Source: Picosynechococcus sp. PCC 7002 | Lineage (GTDB): Bacteria; Cyanobacteriota; Cyanobacteriia; Cyanobacteriales; MRBY01 | NCBI RefSeq assembly: GCF_963860125.1 | Contig: NZ_CAWLFA010000001.1 | Span: forward strand, 2,356,001-2,420,000 | Direction: 5' to 3' | DNA: 64,000 bases | Shown: positions 9,282 through 17,250 of the stretch, piece after piece | Layout: each line of letters starts with the position of its first letter | How positions within the stretch are numbered: position 1 is the stretch's first letter | Program-made: the position numbers and the translations under genes | The notes under the pieces: generated by a model | The model's database searches: none | Seen by the model: only the letters and a program-made list of their open reading frames with translations | Told to the model about the DNA's origin: nothing

Positions 9282-9317
9282 AGGGGTGGCCCCTTGAGGG
9301 GAGTTAGAGGAGTTTCA
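9262..9317. repeat. GC-rich palindromic repeat between convergent genes, likely bidirectional terminator
   Basis: The stretch contains CTCCCCTAGAGGGGAG, a perfect short palindrome, then CTAGAGGGGTGG, then CCCCTTGAGGGG and AGTTAGAGGAGT. On the minus strand the first hairpin is followed by GGGTTTTTGGG, which would end speE transcripts. On the plus strand it lies at the end of the CPBP gene. The same word family (GGGGAGTTAGAGG) recurs at about 49748, so this looks like a dispersed repeat rather than a simple terminator. Confidence 0.65.
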
Positions 9318-9330
9318 AGAGGAAAGTACC

Positions 9331-10275
9331 TTACTGAGCTTTGTGACCTTTCCCAAAGAATTTCGGCGGTTCTGCTAGGGTAAAGACTTCGGTGTGGGTG
9401 GCGATCGCCTCGCGGACATGGCGGAAAGTTTGCAACATTCCCAACAGCGTTAAGCCATCGATAATCTTGAAGCCACCCGTGGTTTGCTCAGCCAAAAGTT
9501 GATCCACGGCTTCCGGGTCGGGGCGCAGATTCAAATCCCCATCGGTACAGATTGCAAACCCCCAAGGGGAGCCGTAGCTCGAAATGGGTGTCGAATAGGA
9601 GGAAACGTTGGCATAAACTGCCTTGAGAGTATTCACCAACCGCGCGTGGAGCCGCAAATTTGCCGGAGCCGTAGGGCCTGCCTGCACCGCCACAACGCCA
9701 CCGGGCGCGAGCACATCCTTTAGTTGGGTGAAATATTCCTTGGTAAAGAGCTTAAAGGAAGGGCCTTCTTCGATGGGATCAGACAAGTCAGAGATGATTA
9801 CATCCCACTTTTCGGTGGTGGTTTCTAAAATTTTGAAGGCATCTTCAATGCGTAGGTCGAGGCGCGGATCATCAAAGACCCCCTGGTGCATCTCCGGCAA
9901 GAATTCCTTACAGGCTTCCACCACTTCGCCGTCGATATCCACCATCATCACCTTTTCGACGGACTGCCAACGCAGCACTTCCCGCACGGTTGCCCCTTCC
10001 CCAGCACCGAGGATCAACACCTTTTTCGGGGCACCATGGGCAATCATCGCCGGATGAACAAGGGGTTCGTGGTAGAGAAATTCATCGCCGGTACAGGACT
10101 GCCATTTTCCATCCAGCACCAGGGCTTTACCATAGGCACCGCTTTCAACGATCGCCATCTCCTGAAATTGGGTTTGTTTATAGGCCAAAATCTTGGTAAT
10201 CCCGTGGCTATAAATGTCCCAGGGCGTAATGTACTCGTTAATCCAATAGTCGGCTTTGACTTCGCTACCTGCCAT
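9331..10275 (-). CDS. speE: polyamine aminopropyltransferase (spermidine synthase)
   Basis: The 314-aa enzyme transfers an aminopropyl group from decarboxylated S-adenosylmethionine to a diamine such as putrescine. The N-terminal beta-domain (YWINEYITPWDIYSHG, with QTQFQEMAIVES) precedes a Rossmann-type domain. That domain has LILGAGEGATVREVLRW, the acidic strand end VMMVDIDGEVVEACKEFLPEM, and the catalytic-loop region IISDLSDPIEEGPSFKLFT. The usual Asp in the catalytic loop is present. It ends next to a palindromic repeat that can act as a terminator. Its promoter must lie in the long spacer upstream of pstS. Confidence 0.94.
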   Translation of the reverse strand: MAGSEVKADYWINEYITPWDIYSHGITKILAYKQTQFQEMAIVESGAYGKALVLDGKWQSCTGDEFLYHEPLVHPAMIAHGAPKKVLILGAGEGATVREVLRWQSVEKVMMVDIDGEVVEACKEFLPEMHQGVFDDPRLDLRIEDAFKILETTTEKWDVIISDLSDPIEEGPSFKLFTKEYFTQLKDVLAPGGVVAVQAGPTAPANLRLHARLVNTLKAVYANVSSYSTPISSYGSPWGFAICTDGDLNLRPDPEAVDQLLAEQTTGGFKIIDGLTLLGMLQTFRHVREAIATHTEVFTLAEPPKFFGKGHKAQ

Positions 10276-11148
10276 AATTTTTCTCTTCTGACAATTGACC
10301 GGATACCAGTATCGCAGACTTTTTCATTTTTTTAGCGATCGCCCCCCAAAACCTTGTCCGGTAAGCTTTTTAAAACTTTATGCTTCCCAAAACTCTGGGG
10401 ATTGAACCCGCGTCAGCGACTCCCTCGGCCAAAAGGTGATCGCCAAAAAGACAATCAATGCATTGATCCGTAAACTTGCCGTGAATAACCATTGGGAATT
10501 AACTTCATTTTATCCACAGCTTTCCATAAAAACTGAAAGTACAATATTTTTAGAAAAAGTACATTACCTTTTAGTCAGAATGGAACTATTTTTTTGGGCA
10601 TAAAAACTATTTTACGATTGCTAAAATAATGCTATTGTGAACTGGTTTTTCGCGATTTAAGTCAGTCCTTCAAAAAAAGATTACTTCTTGAACCATCAAC
10701 AATCTAAATGCCTCCCATGCTGCCCTGAATGTCGTCTAAGATTTTTAGCAGTCAAATCAAATTAAACTGGTCACTGCCTTGATATTTGGCTGAAAATCTC
10801 CCCCTGAATTTACCTCGACTTTTGCAAAGATTAACCTTCATTTAACCTCCCTAAAAACTTTGCTTAAGGCTGATGGACTTTTTGGAGAGAGGAGAGAAAA
10901 AACAAACATAAATTCTGCATTGATTTTCTGTAGTTATGGTATAAACATCTTGAAAAGTTTTGTGAATCTCAATTCATTTTTTCGAAGATTTACAAATTCA
11001 TCAGAGCTTCAGAGAGTTTAAGTCTAGAAAAATCGCTCTAATCTTAATCTCTGACTAGCAGTCAATGCCTGAAAGCCTCGATCTCGCTAAAAAGTTTTAA
11101 TCCATCGCTCACTTACGCTTAATTGCACAGTACACAATAGAGGAAACT
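10276..11148. other. 870-bp non-coding regulatory region between speE and pstS
   Basis: No credible open frame is present on either strand. The DNA is AT-rich, especially 10500-10700 with A/T runs such as ATATTTTTAGAAAAAG. It holds the divergent speE promoter side and a Pho-box-like tandem repeat at 10831-10870. A purine-rich stretch GGAGAGAGGAGAG lies near 10880, and possible -10 elements (TATGGT, TATAAA) near 10935-10945. A single perfect DnaA-box word (TTATCCACA, 10510-10518) also occurs. About 280 nt separate the Pho-box-like repeats from the pstS start, so the message may carry a long leader. Confidence 0.7.
10831..10870 (+). promoter_or_regulatory. Pho-box-like tandem repeats upstream of pstS
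   Basis: TTAACCT occurs at 10831-10837 and 10842-10848. A degenerate copy AAAAACT follows at 10853-10859 and TTAAGGC at 10864-10870, all at an exact 11-bp step. Tandem (C/T)TTAACCT-type repeats with this period are the known binding pattern of the cyanobacterial SphR/PhoB response regulator. Their position upstream of pstS supports phosphate-starvation control. The transcription start is not evident. Confidence 0.65.
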
Positions 11149-12213
11149 ATGAAACAGAGCGCTACTCGCCTCCGTACCTTATCTTTGGGTCTTGCTGGCC
11201 TCACCCTTACCGCTGCACTTGCAGCTTGTAACACTACCCAAACACCGACTGAAGGCACTGGCACAACTGATGCTCCTGCAGATAGTGCGTCTGGTTTGTC
11301 TGGCGATGTCCTCATTGATGGTTCTAGTACCGTTTTCCCGATTACCGAAGCCATGGCCGAGGAATTCCAAATCGCAAACCCCGATACCCGCGTAACCGTT
11401 GGGGTTTCCGGGACTGGTGGTGGATTTTCTAAGTTCTGCGCTGGCGAAACTGATATTTCTAACGCTTCCCGCCCGATTTCCACCGAAGAAATCGAAGCTT
11501 GTGAACAGGCTGGCATCGAATATATCGAAATTCCCGTCGCCTATGACGCTATCTCCGTGGTTATTAACCCCGAAAACGATTGGGCCACTTGTTTAACCAC
11601 CGAAGAATTGGCTAGCATTTGGTCTCCTGATTCTCAAATTAACAACTGGAGTCAAGTACGGGAAGGCTTCCCGGATGCTCCCCTCACTCTCTATGGGCCA
11701 GGGACTGACTCTGGAACTTTCGACTACTTCACCGACGCCATCAATGGTGAAGAAGGGGCTAGCCGGGGTGATTACACTGCCAGTGAAGATGACAACGTTG
11801 TTGTCCAAGGGGTTGTGAATGATCCCAACGCCATGGGCTATTTCGGTTTGGCTTACTACGAAGAAAATGCTGATAACTTGAATGCGGCGGCCATTGATGA
11901 CGGCGATCCCAGCAATGGTGATGGCTGTGTGGCTCCTAGCACTGCGACGGTAGACGACTCTACCTATCAGCCTTTGGCTCGCCCTATTTTCATCTACGTT
12001 AGTGCAGCGTCTTTGGATGAGAAGCCCCAGGTTCAAGCCTTCATGGACTTCTACACGGCTGAAGAAAATTCTTCCCTCGTTTCTGAAGTTGGCTATGTTG
12101 CCCTCAATTCTGAAATCTACGCCAAGGCCCAGGAACGCCTTGCTGCTCGCACCACTGGTTCGATCTTTAATGGTGGTTCCACCGTCGGTGTTCGATTGGG
12201 TGAAGTTCTCTAG
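11149..12213 (+). CDS. pstS: periplasmic phosphate-binding lipoprotein PstS
   Basis: The 354-aa protein captures phosphate in the periplasm for the Pst ABC transporter. A signal peptide ends in a lipobox LAAC with Cys27 as the lipidated residue. A Thr/Ala/Ser-rich linker follows (30-50). The ligand-binding fold shows DGSSTVFPIT, SGTGGGFSKFCAGETDISNASRPI-type and GPGTDSGTFDYF motifs, which contact phosphate. The sequence is closer to the SphX/PstS branch common in cyanobacteria. Upstream Pho-box-like repeats imply induction on phosphate starvation. A hairpin separates it from pstC. Confidence 0.93.
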   Translation: MKQSATRLRTLSLGLAGLTLTAALAACNTTQTPTEGTGTTDAPADSASGLSGDVLIDGSSTVFPITEAMAEEFQIANPDTRVTVGVSGTGGGFSKFCAGETDISNASRPISTEEIEACEQAGIEYIEIPVAYDAISVVINPENDWATCLTTEELASIWSPDSQINNWSQVREGFPDAPLTLYGPGTDSGTFDYFTDAINGEEGASRGDYTASEDDNVVVQGVVNDPNAMGYFGLAYYEENADNLNAAAIDDGDPSNGDGCVAPSTATVDDSTYQPLARPIFIYVSAASLDEKPQVQAFMDFYTAEENSSLVSEVGYVALNSEIYAKAQERLAARTTGSIFNGGSTVGVRLGEVL

Positions 12214-12248
12214 GTTTTATTTTTAGGTTTCGCTGGGGAGTGGGGCAG

Positions 12249-12292
12249 ATTCATTCAGAAAAGGCCCGACTCCCTTTATGCTTTGAATGAAT
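12249..12292 (+). terminator. hairpin in the pstS-pstC spacer
   Basis: ATTCATTCA (12249-12257) and TGAATGAAT (12284-12292) form a 9-bp stem, extended by AAAAG/CTTT with a mismatch, around a ~20-nt loop. There is no clean T-run immediately after it. It may attenuate or stabilise the 3' end of the abundant pstS message rather than end transcription fully. Confidence 0.55.
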
Positions 12293-12343
12293 ACCGCTGT
12301 TTTGCAGTGGTGTTGGTAGATAAATCATAAGTATTTAAAGATT

Positions 12344-13282
12344 ATGACAACTAGTCCTTTCCCCCCCCTTGCTGATGCGGGACTCTGGCGGACAACACGG
12401 ACATTTAGTAAATGGAGCCAACGTTTAATCGTGGGGCTTTTTGGTTTATTTGCCCTGGTGTCAGTGTTAACCACGTTTGGAATTGTCATCACATTGGTCG
12501 TCGATGCGGCGGGCTTCTTTAATGAGGTTTCCCTGTTTACTTTCCTAACAGATACCCGCTGGACACCACTATTTGTCGATCCACAATTTGGTATTTTTGT
12601 GCTGGTTTCTGGCACCCTGATGACGACGGCGATCGCCATTTCCGTGGCCTTGCCGTTGGGTCTGTTGGCCGCTATTTGCTTAAGTGAATATGCTTCCCCT
12701 GGGATCCGAAAATGGCTCAAGCCCGCCCTCGAAATTCTGGCAGGGGTGCCCTCCGTTGTCTATGGTTATTTTGCCCTGTTATTGGTGACCCCAGCGCTAC
12801 GGGCGATTATTCCAGGGCTTTCTCCCTTCAATGCCTTGAGTGCCGGTTTAGTGTTAGGGATTTCAATTTTGCCCTTGGTTGCCTCCCTCAGTGAAGATGC
12901 AATCTATGCCGTGCCCGATAGCCTACGTCAAGGTTCCTACGGACTGGGGGCCACCAAACGAGAAACCATCGTGAATGTCGTCTTACCCGCCGCCTTGTCC
13001 GGGATTGTTTCTTCCTTTATTTTGGCCATTTCTAGGGCCGTCGGAGAAACAATGATTGTGACTATTGCCGCTGGTTTAAACCCGACCCTCACCCTCAATC
13101 CCACGGTGCCCATCGCCACCATGACTGCTTTTATTGTTCAAGTTAGTCTTGGGGATGCCCCGGCTGGCAGTTTGGCTTTTAAGACCATTTATGCCGTTGG
13201 TTTATCTTTATTCTTAATCACCCTGACCCTAAACATCCTCAGTTACTGGGTTGTGCGTCGCTATAGACAGAAATACGAATGA
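12344..13282 (+). CDS. pstC: phosphate ABC transporter permease PstC
   Basis: The 312-aa permease has six predicted transmembrane helices. The cytoplasmic EAA-type coupling loop is visible as DSLRQGSYGLGATKRETIVNV-like sequence (residues ~189-210), which docks the ATPase subunit. GVPSVVYGYFALLLV is the typical PstC helix motif. It forms the membrane channel together with PstA. The last codons overlap the pstA start by 4 nt (ATGA), indicating translational coupling. The first ~20 residues are Pro-rich and cytoplasmic. Confidence 0.94.
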   Translation: MTTSPFPPLADAGLWRTTRTFSKWSQRLIVGLFGLFALVSVLTTFGIVITLVVDAAGFFNEVSLFTFLTDTRWTPLFVDPQFGIFVLVSGTLMTTAIAISVALPLGLLAAICLSEYASPGIRKWLKPALEILAGVPSVVYGYFALLLVTPALRAIIPGLSPFNALSAGLVLGISILPLVASLSEDAIYAVPDSLRQGSYGLGATKRETIVNVVLPAALSGIVSSFILAISRAVGETMIVTIAAGLNPTLTLNPTVPIATMTAFIVQVSLGDAPAGSLAFKTIYAVGLSLFLITLTLNILSYWVVRRYRQKYE

Positions 13283-14190
13283 ATAGTAACCCTCCCAATT
13301 CTCAAAATACGAACACCCTGTTTGATACTCGTCTTAAAACCCGTTACCGCTGGGATACCGCATTTCAAACTCTCAGTTGGATCGCTGTAATTTTAAGCAT
13401 TGTGGTGCTGGCCGTTCTCTTGATCGACGTTTTTTTCGATGGTCTGCCGCGCCTCGATTGGAAATTGTTAACTTCCTTTCCCTCTAGACGCCCTGAAGAT
13501 GCTGGCCTCAAATCAGCCCTTGTCGGGACAATTTGGTTGATGATCCTAACTGCCATAATCACCTTTCCCATCGGTGTGGGTGCGGGGATCTTCCTAGAGG
13601 AATTTTCCGCTGAAAATACTTTCACGAAAATCATTGAAGTCAACATCAACAATCTCGCTGCCGTTCCTTCAATTATTTATGGTCTTTTGGGACTACAGGT
13701 TTTTGTCCGGCTCCTTTCTCCAATGACAGGGGGACGCAGTGTTTTAGCTGGTGCTTTAACCCTCAGCCTATTGATTTTGCCCATTGTGATTGTCGCAACC
13801 CGCGAAGCTCTCAAGGCTGTACCCGATAGCCTCAGACAAGCTGGTCTAGCCCTCGGAGCGACCAAATGGCAGGTGGTACGGGAGCAAATTTTCCCCCTCG
13901 CTCTCCCCGGAATTTTAACAGGGACTATCTTGGCCCTTTCCCGTGCAATCGGTGAAACAGCCCCGCTAATTACCCTAGGGGCCTTGACCTTTATCGCTTT
14001 CTTGCCCTCTTTATCCCTAGAAGGGCTCCAGACGCCATTTACGGCGCTGCCGATTCAAATCTTTAACTGGGTTTCCCGCCCCCAAGAAGAGTTTCACACG
14101 GTGGCAGCAGCGGGGATTATTGTTTTGATGGTGGTGTTATTGGCGATGAATGGCACAGCTATTTTTCTCCGGAATAAGTTCCAGAAATAA
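13279..14190 (+). CDS. pstA: phosphate ABC transporter permease PstA
   Basis: The 303-aa second permease of the Pst transporter has six membrane helices. The paired motifs AAVPSIIYGLLGLQVF and the coupling loop DSLRQAGLALGATKWQVV (~187-205) match the family, as does LSRAIGETAPLITLGA. It begins inside the end of pstC. A terminator follows and the next genes run the other way. The ATPase gene pstB and the regulator phoU, often the next genes in bacterial pst operons, are absent here and must lie elsewhere. Confidence 0.94.
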   Translation: MNSNPPNSQNTNTLFDTRLKTRYRWDTAFQTLSWIAVILSIVVLAVLLIDVFFDGLPRLDWKLLTSFPSRRPEDAGLKSALVGTIWLMILTAIITFPIGVGAGIFLEEFSAENTFTKIIEVNINNLAAVPSIIYGLLGLQVFVRLLSPMTGGRSVLAGALTLSLLILPIVIVATREALKAVPDSLRQAGLALGATKWQVVREQIFPLALPGILTGTILALSRAIGETAPLITLGALTFIAFLPSLSLEGLQTPFTALPIQIFNWVSRPQEEFHTVAAAGIIVLMVVLLAMNGTAIFLRNKFQK

Positions 14191-14223
14191 AGCTCTAAAA
14201 CAAAATTGAGATTGATAAATTAG

Positions 14224-14252
14224 ATCCTCCAGGGTATGGAGGATTTCTTTTT
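14224..14252 (+). terminator. rho-independent terminator after pstA
   Basis: ATCCTCCA (14224-14231) and TGGAGGAT (14237-14244) form a perfect 8-bp stem with a 5-nt loop, followed by TTCTTTTT. A second small hairpin, AAAGCT with AGCTTT, lies just downstream near 14267-14287 and overlaps the stop of the convergent microprotein gene. Confidence 0.85.
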
Positions 14253-14284
14253 GCGTTATTCGACGAAAGCTCTCGCGAAAGCTT

Positions 14285-14383
14285 TTATTTTTCTTCGGGT
14301 AAGAGCCATGTCCGCAATCCCAAAATGAGCAAAAAGGCCATGACATCAGCGGTAATGAGAAAAGCAATCCAGTTTTGATCCAT
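14285..14383 (-). CDS. 32-aa single-helix membrane microprotein
   Basis: A short frame reads from the ATG at 14381-14383 to a TAA at 14285-14287. The product starts MDQNWIAFLITADVMAFL, continues as one hydrophobic helix (~5-28) and ends in a charged RTWLLPEEK tail. A possible ribosome site (GGAG) lies about 10 nt upstream. It is placed between the pstA terminator and the DUF2993 gene, with no larger gene overlapping it. The size and single helix resemble the small accessory subunits of photosynthetic and NDH complexes, but it matches none that I know. It could be spurious. Confidence 0.45.
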   Translation of the reverse strand: MDQNWIAFLITADVMAFLLILGLRTWLLPEEK

Positions 14384-14514
14384 GGTGACTGAGCTCCGGT
14401 GTCCTAGATATTGTTTTCAGGCTATGCAATCTAGGTAAACTATACTCTTATATCTATGGATTGGGGCAAAGAAAAACCTCAAAAATTTTGAGGGCTGTGA
14501 TTAGATTTTGTTAT

Positions 14515-15324
14515 TTATTGGGGGGTGGGGTTAGCCAACTGAATGAACATCGCCCCCTGGATTTGGCGATCGCCGGTTTGAAGTTGGAGAAAGCGGGCCG
14601 TTAAACCCCGGTCTTGGAAGATCCGCAGATTGAAGCGGCGGCTAAACCCCTGGGCAAAGCCATTAAGGAGGGGCGGAGGGAGGGGTTGATCATTCACTGC
14701 CCCTTCAAAGTCTGTGAGTTGGAATTGGCTACCAGATGCAAGGCCGAGGGTAAAACTGAGTTGGAGCGTCGCCCGCTCTGCTTCGCCTGTTTCGGGATTG
14801 ATCTGGAACATTTCTCCGGTGAACTGGAGACGGTTTTCGCCGAGGAAATCGACGGTGGCATTTTCTAATTGGAAACGGGGTGGATTGGTGCTGCCGGGAC
14901 GGGTGAGCAGACGATTAATGAGAGGTTGTATCAAGGCCGTAACTTGTGGAGACGTTAAGGCTTGATTGAGATCAGTTTCGGTGAGAACAAAGCGCACGCC
15001 TGCCTGGAGGGGCTGATCCAAAACACCGGGGCCAGGTTTGCCACTGCGAACTTTAGCCAGGTCAAAACTGAGGGGATCGGTTTCAAGTTCTAGCACCTCA
15101 AAACGTAGGCCAGGAAAAAGTTCAACGCCACGACTAGCAATCTGAACGCGGTCAATTTTGCCCTTGAGAAGTTGGTGACTAGGAACATTATCGACCCGTA
15201 CTTCAAAGGTTTCTGCGGCTTGGAGGCGATCGCCAATGCGTTTACCGCTGACCTCCTCTAGGATCAAGCCCACTGGGGAAAGGGCTGTCAGAAAACCGGA
15301 CATCAAGATTGCGAGAAATTCCAT
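14515..15324 (-). CDS. DUF2993 (LmeA-like) secreted lipid-binding-type protein
   Basis: The 269-aa protein begins with a hydrophobic segment (residues 3-22, FLAILMSGFLTALSPVGLIL). A beta-rich body typical of DUF2993 follows: the family pattern FEVRVDNVPSHQLLKGKIDRVQI, then RGVELFPGLRFEVLELETDP, then a C-terminal repeat of the fold. Related actinobacterial LmeA proteins bind phospholipids in the periplasm, and cyanobacterial copies are uncharacterised. It leads a minus-strand run that ends facing pstA. Confidence 0.82.
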   Translation of the reverse strand: MEFLAILMSGFLTALSPVGLILEEVSGKRIGDRLQAAETFEVRVDNVPSHQLLKGKIDRVQIASRGVELFPGLRFEVLELETDPLSFDLAKVRSGKPGPGVLDQPLQAGVRFVLTETDLNQALTSPQVTALIQPLINRLLTRPGSTNPPRFQLENATVDFLGENRLQFTGEMFQINPETGEAERATLQLSFTLGLASGSQFQLTDFEGAVNDQPLPPPLLNGFAQGFSRRFNLRIFQDRGLTARFLQLQTGDRQIQGAMFIQLANPTPQ

Positions 15325-15371
15325 GGTGCGCCCCAGGCTGATGGTTCGTCCTTAACTTTAGCTGAAAATTT

Positions 15372-15827
15372 CTAAGAGACAAGCAATTTTAAATCCGCAT
15401 TGACCGCAGACACAGTCGCTTGCCGCTGGTCATTGGTGGTATGGCTCAATTCAATTTGGTAATAAGATTCCGGGAGATAGGGTAAGCGTTCTGACCATTC
15501 AATGACCGTCAGGCCAGGGTCACATTCTTCGCCTTCCCAGTAGGTTTCGGGGTAGAGACCATCGACTTGGGCAGGTTCAAGACGGTACAAATCCAAGTGA
15601 TAGAGGGGAATGCGTCCGGTGTGGTATTCGTTCACCAGGGTAAAAGTCGGACTGGCGATCGCCTCGGTAATTCCCAAGCCGAGACCGATGCCCTGGGTGA
15701 GGGTTGTTTTTCCGGCCCCTAGATCGCCCTTGAGCAAGATTACTGAATTTTCTGGCAACCTTTGCCCTAGCTTTACCCCAAGAGCTTGGGTGGCGGCTGC
15801 ATTTTCTAACAGAATAATTTCTGCCAT
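15372..15827 (-). CDS. tsaE: tRNA threonylcarbamoyladenosine biosynthesis ATPase TsaE
   Basis: The 151-aa P-loop ATPase supports the TsaB-TsaD complex that adds the t6A modification next to the anticodon of ANN-reading tRNAs. Walker A GDLGAGKTT lies at ~34-42, and the family motifs SPTFTLVNEYHTGR, PLYHLDLYRLE and VIEWSERL are present. The length is usual. The neighbours on the same strand are DUF3181 upstream (gap 13 nt) and DUF2993 downstream, so it is probably within an operon. Confidence 0.93.
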   Translation of the reverse strand: MAEIILLENAAATQALGVKLGQRLPENSVILLKGDLGAGKTTLTQGIGLGLGITEAIASPTFTLVNEYHTGRIPLYHLDLYRLEPAQVDGLYPETYWEGEECDPGLTVIEWSERLPYLPESYYQIELSHTTNDQRQATVSAVNADLKLLVS

Positions 15828-15840
15828 TGATCGCTTTAAT

Positions 15841-16140
15841 TTACCAATTGTCTTGATAGTCTTCGAGGAGCTTGAGCAGATCCCCTTGGCCGGCGGTGGG
15901 GATCAGTTGGGCCAGGGTGACAAAAGCTTGTTTACCACCCAGGGGAACTTGGATCGAGCGTAAAACATCCATCACTTTTGCTTCGTCCACTGTACGGTCT
16001 TCAATGGCCGGGAAAATTTTCTCAGCGACGGTGGTGTGTAAATGGGCATCGGCTAAATATAAATGCCACCCAGACACATCGATATAAATATTTTCACCAA
16101 TCTCTGCGGCGAGTTTTTCGATTTGAATTGTGCTAGCCAT
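15841..16140 (-). CDS. DUF3181-family cyanobacterial protein
   Basis: The 99-aa soluble protein (MASTIQIEKLAAEIGENIYIDVSGWHLYLADAHLH...) is a conserved cyanobacterial family that I recognise as DUF3181. It is helical at both ends, with a short strand region ENIYIDVSGWHLYL. No catalytic motif is visible. Its start overlaps the end of the 2TM gene by 8 nt and tsaE follows after 13 nt, so the three are very likely cotranscribed. The function is unknown. Confidence 0.8.
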   Translation of the reverse strand: MASTIQIEKLAAEIGENIYIDVSGWHLYLADAHLHTTVAEKIFPAIEDRTVDEAKVMDVLRSIQVPLGGKQAFVTLAQLIPTAGQGDLLKLLEDYQDNW

Positions 16141-16390
16141 TGGAAGCCTCCGAATAATCGGCGATCGCCGTAATGTAAAGCAGGTGTAACCCTAGAATGC
16201 CCAGCCAAACAAGGCTAAACGGTTTTACCCAGGGACGCTCTACCGTCGTTTGAATCATGGCAGTAAACCAAATGGGCGAATTAATCGCGAGGTAGACCAT
16301 CACATGGACAATAAAATTCATCCGGTCTTCGGCGCGACGGAATTCAGGATCAGTTTTACGGTCAGGTTTGCGCGGCCAACTGCGAGGCAT
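16133..16390 (-). CDS. small two-transmembrane-domain protein (2TM family)
   Basis: The 85-aa protein has a basic N-terminus (MPRSWPRKPDRKTDPEFRRAE). A 2TM-domain pattern follows, RMNFIVHVMVYLAINSPIWF and WVKPFSLVWLGILGLHLL, in which two helices are joined by a short loop. Such proteins occur alone or attached to sensor kinases; this one stands alone. It overlaps the next gene by 8 nt. The function is unknown. Confidence 0.78.
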   Translation of the reverse strand: MPRSWPRKPDRKTDPEFRRAEDRMNFIVHVMVYLAINSPIWFTAMIQTTVERPWVKPFSLVWLGILGLHLLYITAIADYSEASNG

Positions 16391-16445
16391 AGGTTTTACC
16401 CATCACATTTACGGAACACAGGTGATCCTATCACAAGGATTTTCT

Positions 16446-16955
16446 TCAGGCTTGTCGGGTATAATCGCCGGATTTGCCCCCGGTTTTTTTCAGCAGTTGA
16501 ATCTCAGAAATCACCATCCCTTTATCCATTGCCTTCGCCATGTCATAAAGGGTTAAGGCCGCTACGGAAACCGCTGTCAACGCCTCCATTTCGACCCCCG
16601 TTTCGGATTTGGTCGTCACACTGGCCTCGATGCGATAACCAGGTAAGTTTGCGTCAGCAATAAAATTTACCGTCACCTTTTTAATCGGTAGCGGGTGGCA
16701 CATGGGGATTAAGTTCGAGGTTTGCTTGGCTGCCATGATCCCGGCAATGCGAGCTGTACCTAAAACATCGCCTTTTGGGGCATCCCCGGCTTGGATCGCC
16801 TGAAAACAATCCCGATTCATGGTGATGATCCCCGTGGCGATCGCCTCCCGTTTCGTCACATTCTTTTCAGAAACATCCACCATCTGCGCTTCACCGTGGG
16901 CGTTGAGATGGCTCAGGGGAGGGAGGGAAATCTTTTTTTCAGAAAACTCTTGCAT
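16446..16955 (-). CDS. moaC: cyclic pyranopterin monophosphate synthase MoaC
   Basis: The 169-aa enzyme makes cyclic pyranopterin monophosphate in the first stage of molybdenum cofactor synthesis, acting with MoaA. The family signatures are clear: MVDVSEKNVTKREAIA, KGDVLGTARIAGIMAAKQT, LIPMCHPLPI and GVEMEALTAVSVAALTLYDM with the catalytic lysine in AMDKGM. The length is standard. It is transcribed away from the adjacent tRNA gene. Molybdenum cofactor would serve enzymes such as nitrate reductase, which are not in this window. Confidence 0.95.
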   Translation of the reverse strand: MQEFSEKKISLPPLSHLNAHGEAQMVDVSEKNVTKREAIATGIITMNRDCFQAIQAGDAPKGDVLGTARIAGIMAAKQTSNLIPMCHPLPIKKVTVNFIADANLPGYRIEASVTTKSETGVEMEALTAVSVAALTLYDMAKAMDKGMVISEIQLLKKTGGKSGDYTRQA

Positions 16956-17015
16956 TTACCCAAAACGTCTGTTAGATTAGATGACTGTTGGTCAAACAAC
17001 ACAACTCTTCTGCAT

Positions 17016-17089
17016 GGGTCTGTAGCTCAGCGGATTAGAGCAGCTGACTACGGATCAGCAGGTCGGGAGTTCGAATCTCTCCAGGCTCG
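17016..17089 (+). tRNA. tRNA-Arg (anticodon ACG)
   Basis: A complete 74-nt cloverleaf can be drawn. The acceptor GGGTCTG pairs with CAGGCTC (two wobble pairs) and the D-arm is GCTC/GAGC. The anticodon stem GCTGA/TCAGC encloses loop CTACGGA, the T-arm is GGGAG/CTCTC with loop TTCGAAT, and the discriminator is G. The ACG anticodon, with A34 normally edited to inosine, reads CGN arginine codons. The 3' CCA is not encoded. Confidence 0.95.
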
Positions 17090-17102
17090 TAAGAAGAGAA
17101 AA

Positions 17103-17133
17103 CAGCCCTCCTAGGTTAGCCCAGGGGGGTTTG
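17103..17133 (+). terminator. likely terminator after tRNA-Arg
   Basis: CCCTCC (near 17106) and GGGGGG (near 17126) can pair across a short loop, and the flanking AAAC and GTTT extend the stem. A T-rich stretch GTTTGTTG follows. The stem includes wobble pairs, so the call is moderate. Confidence 0.45.
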
Positions 17134-17250
17134 TTGTGGCAAGAATCTGAAGAGTCGTGATGTTTTGTTGACAAGCCCAGAGGGAAACGCAGAATATGAC
17201 AAGAGACCAGTCAAACTGCACTCTTTCAAACAAACTCATTTCCCTCCGTC

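Noticed and set aside
10510..10518. Perfect DnaA box TTATCCACA in the speE-pstS spacer
   Set aside because: A single copy. An origin would need a cluster of boxes and usually dnaA or dnaN nearby, neither of which is seen.
14137..14367. Minus-strand open frame of 76 codons between pstA and the DUF2993 gene
   Set aside because: It overlaps the pstA end and both hairpins, and its residues are not protein-like. The 32-aa frame in another register is more credible.
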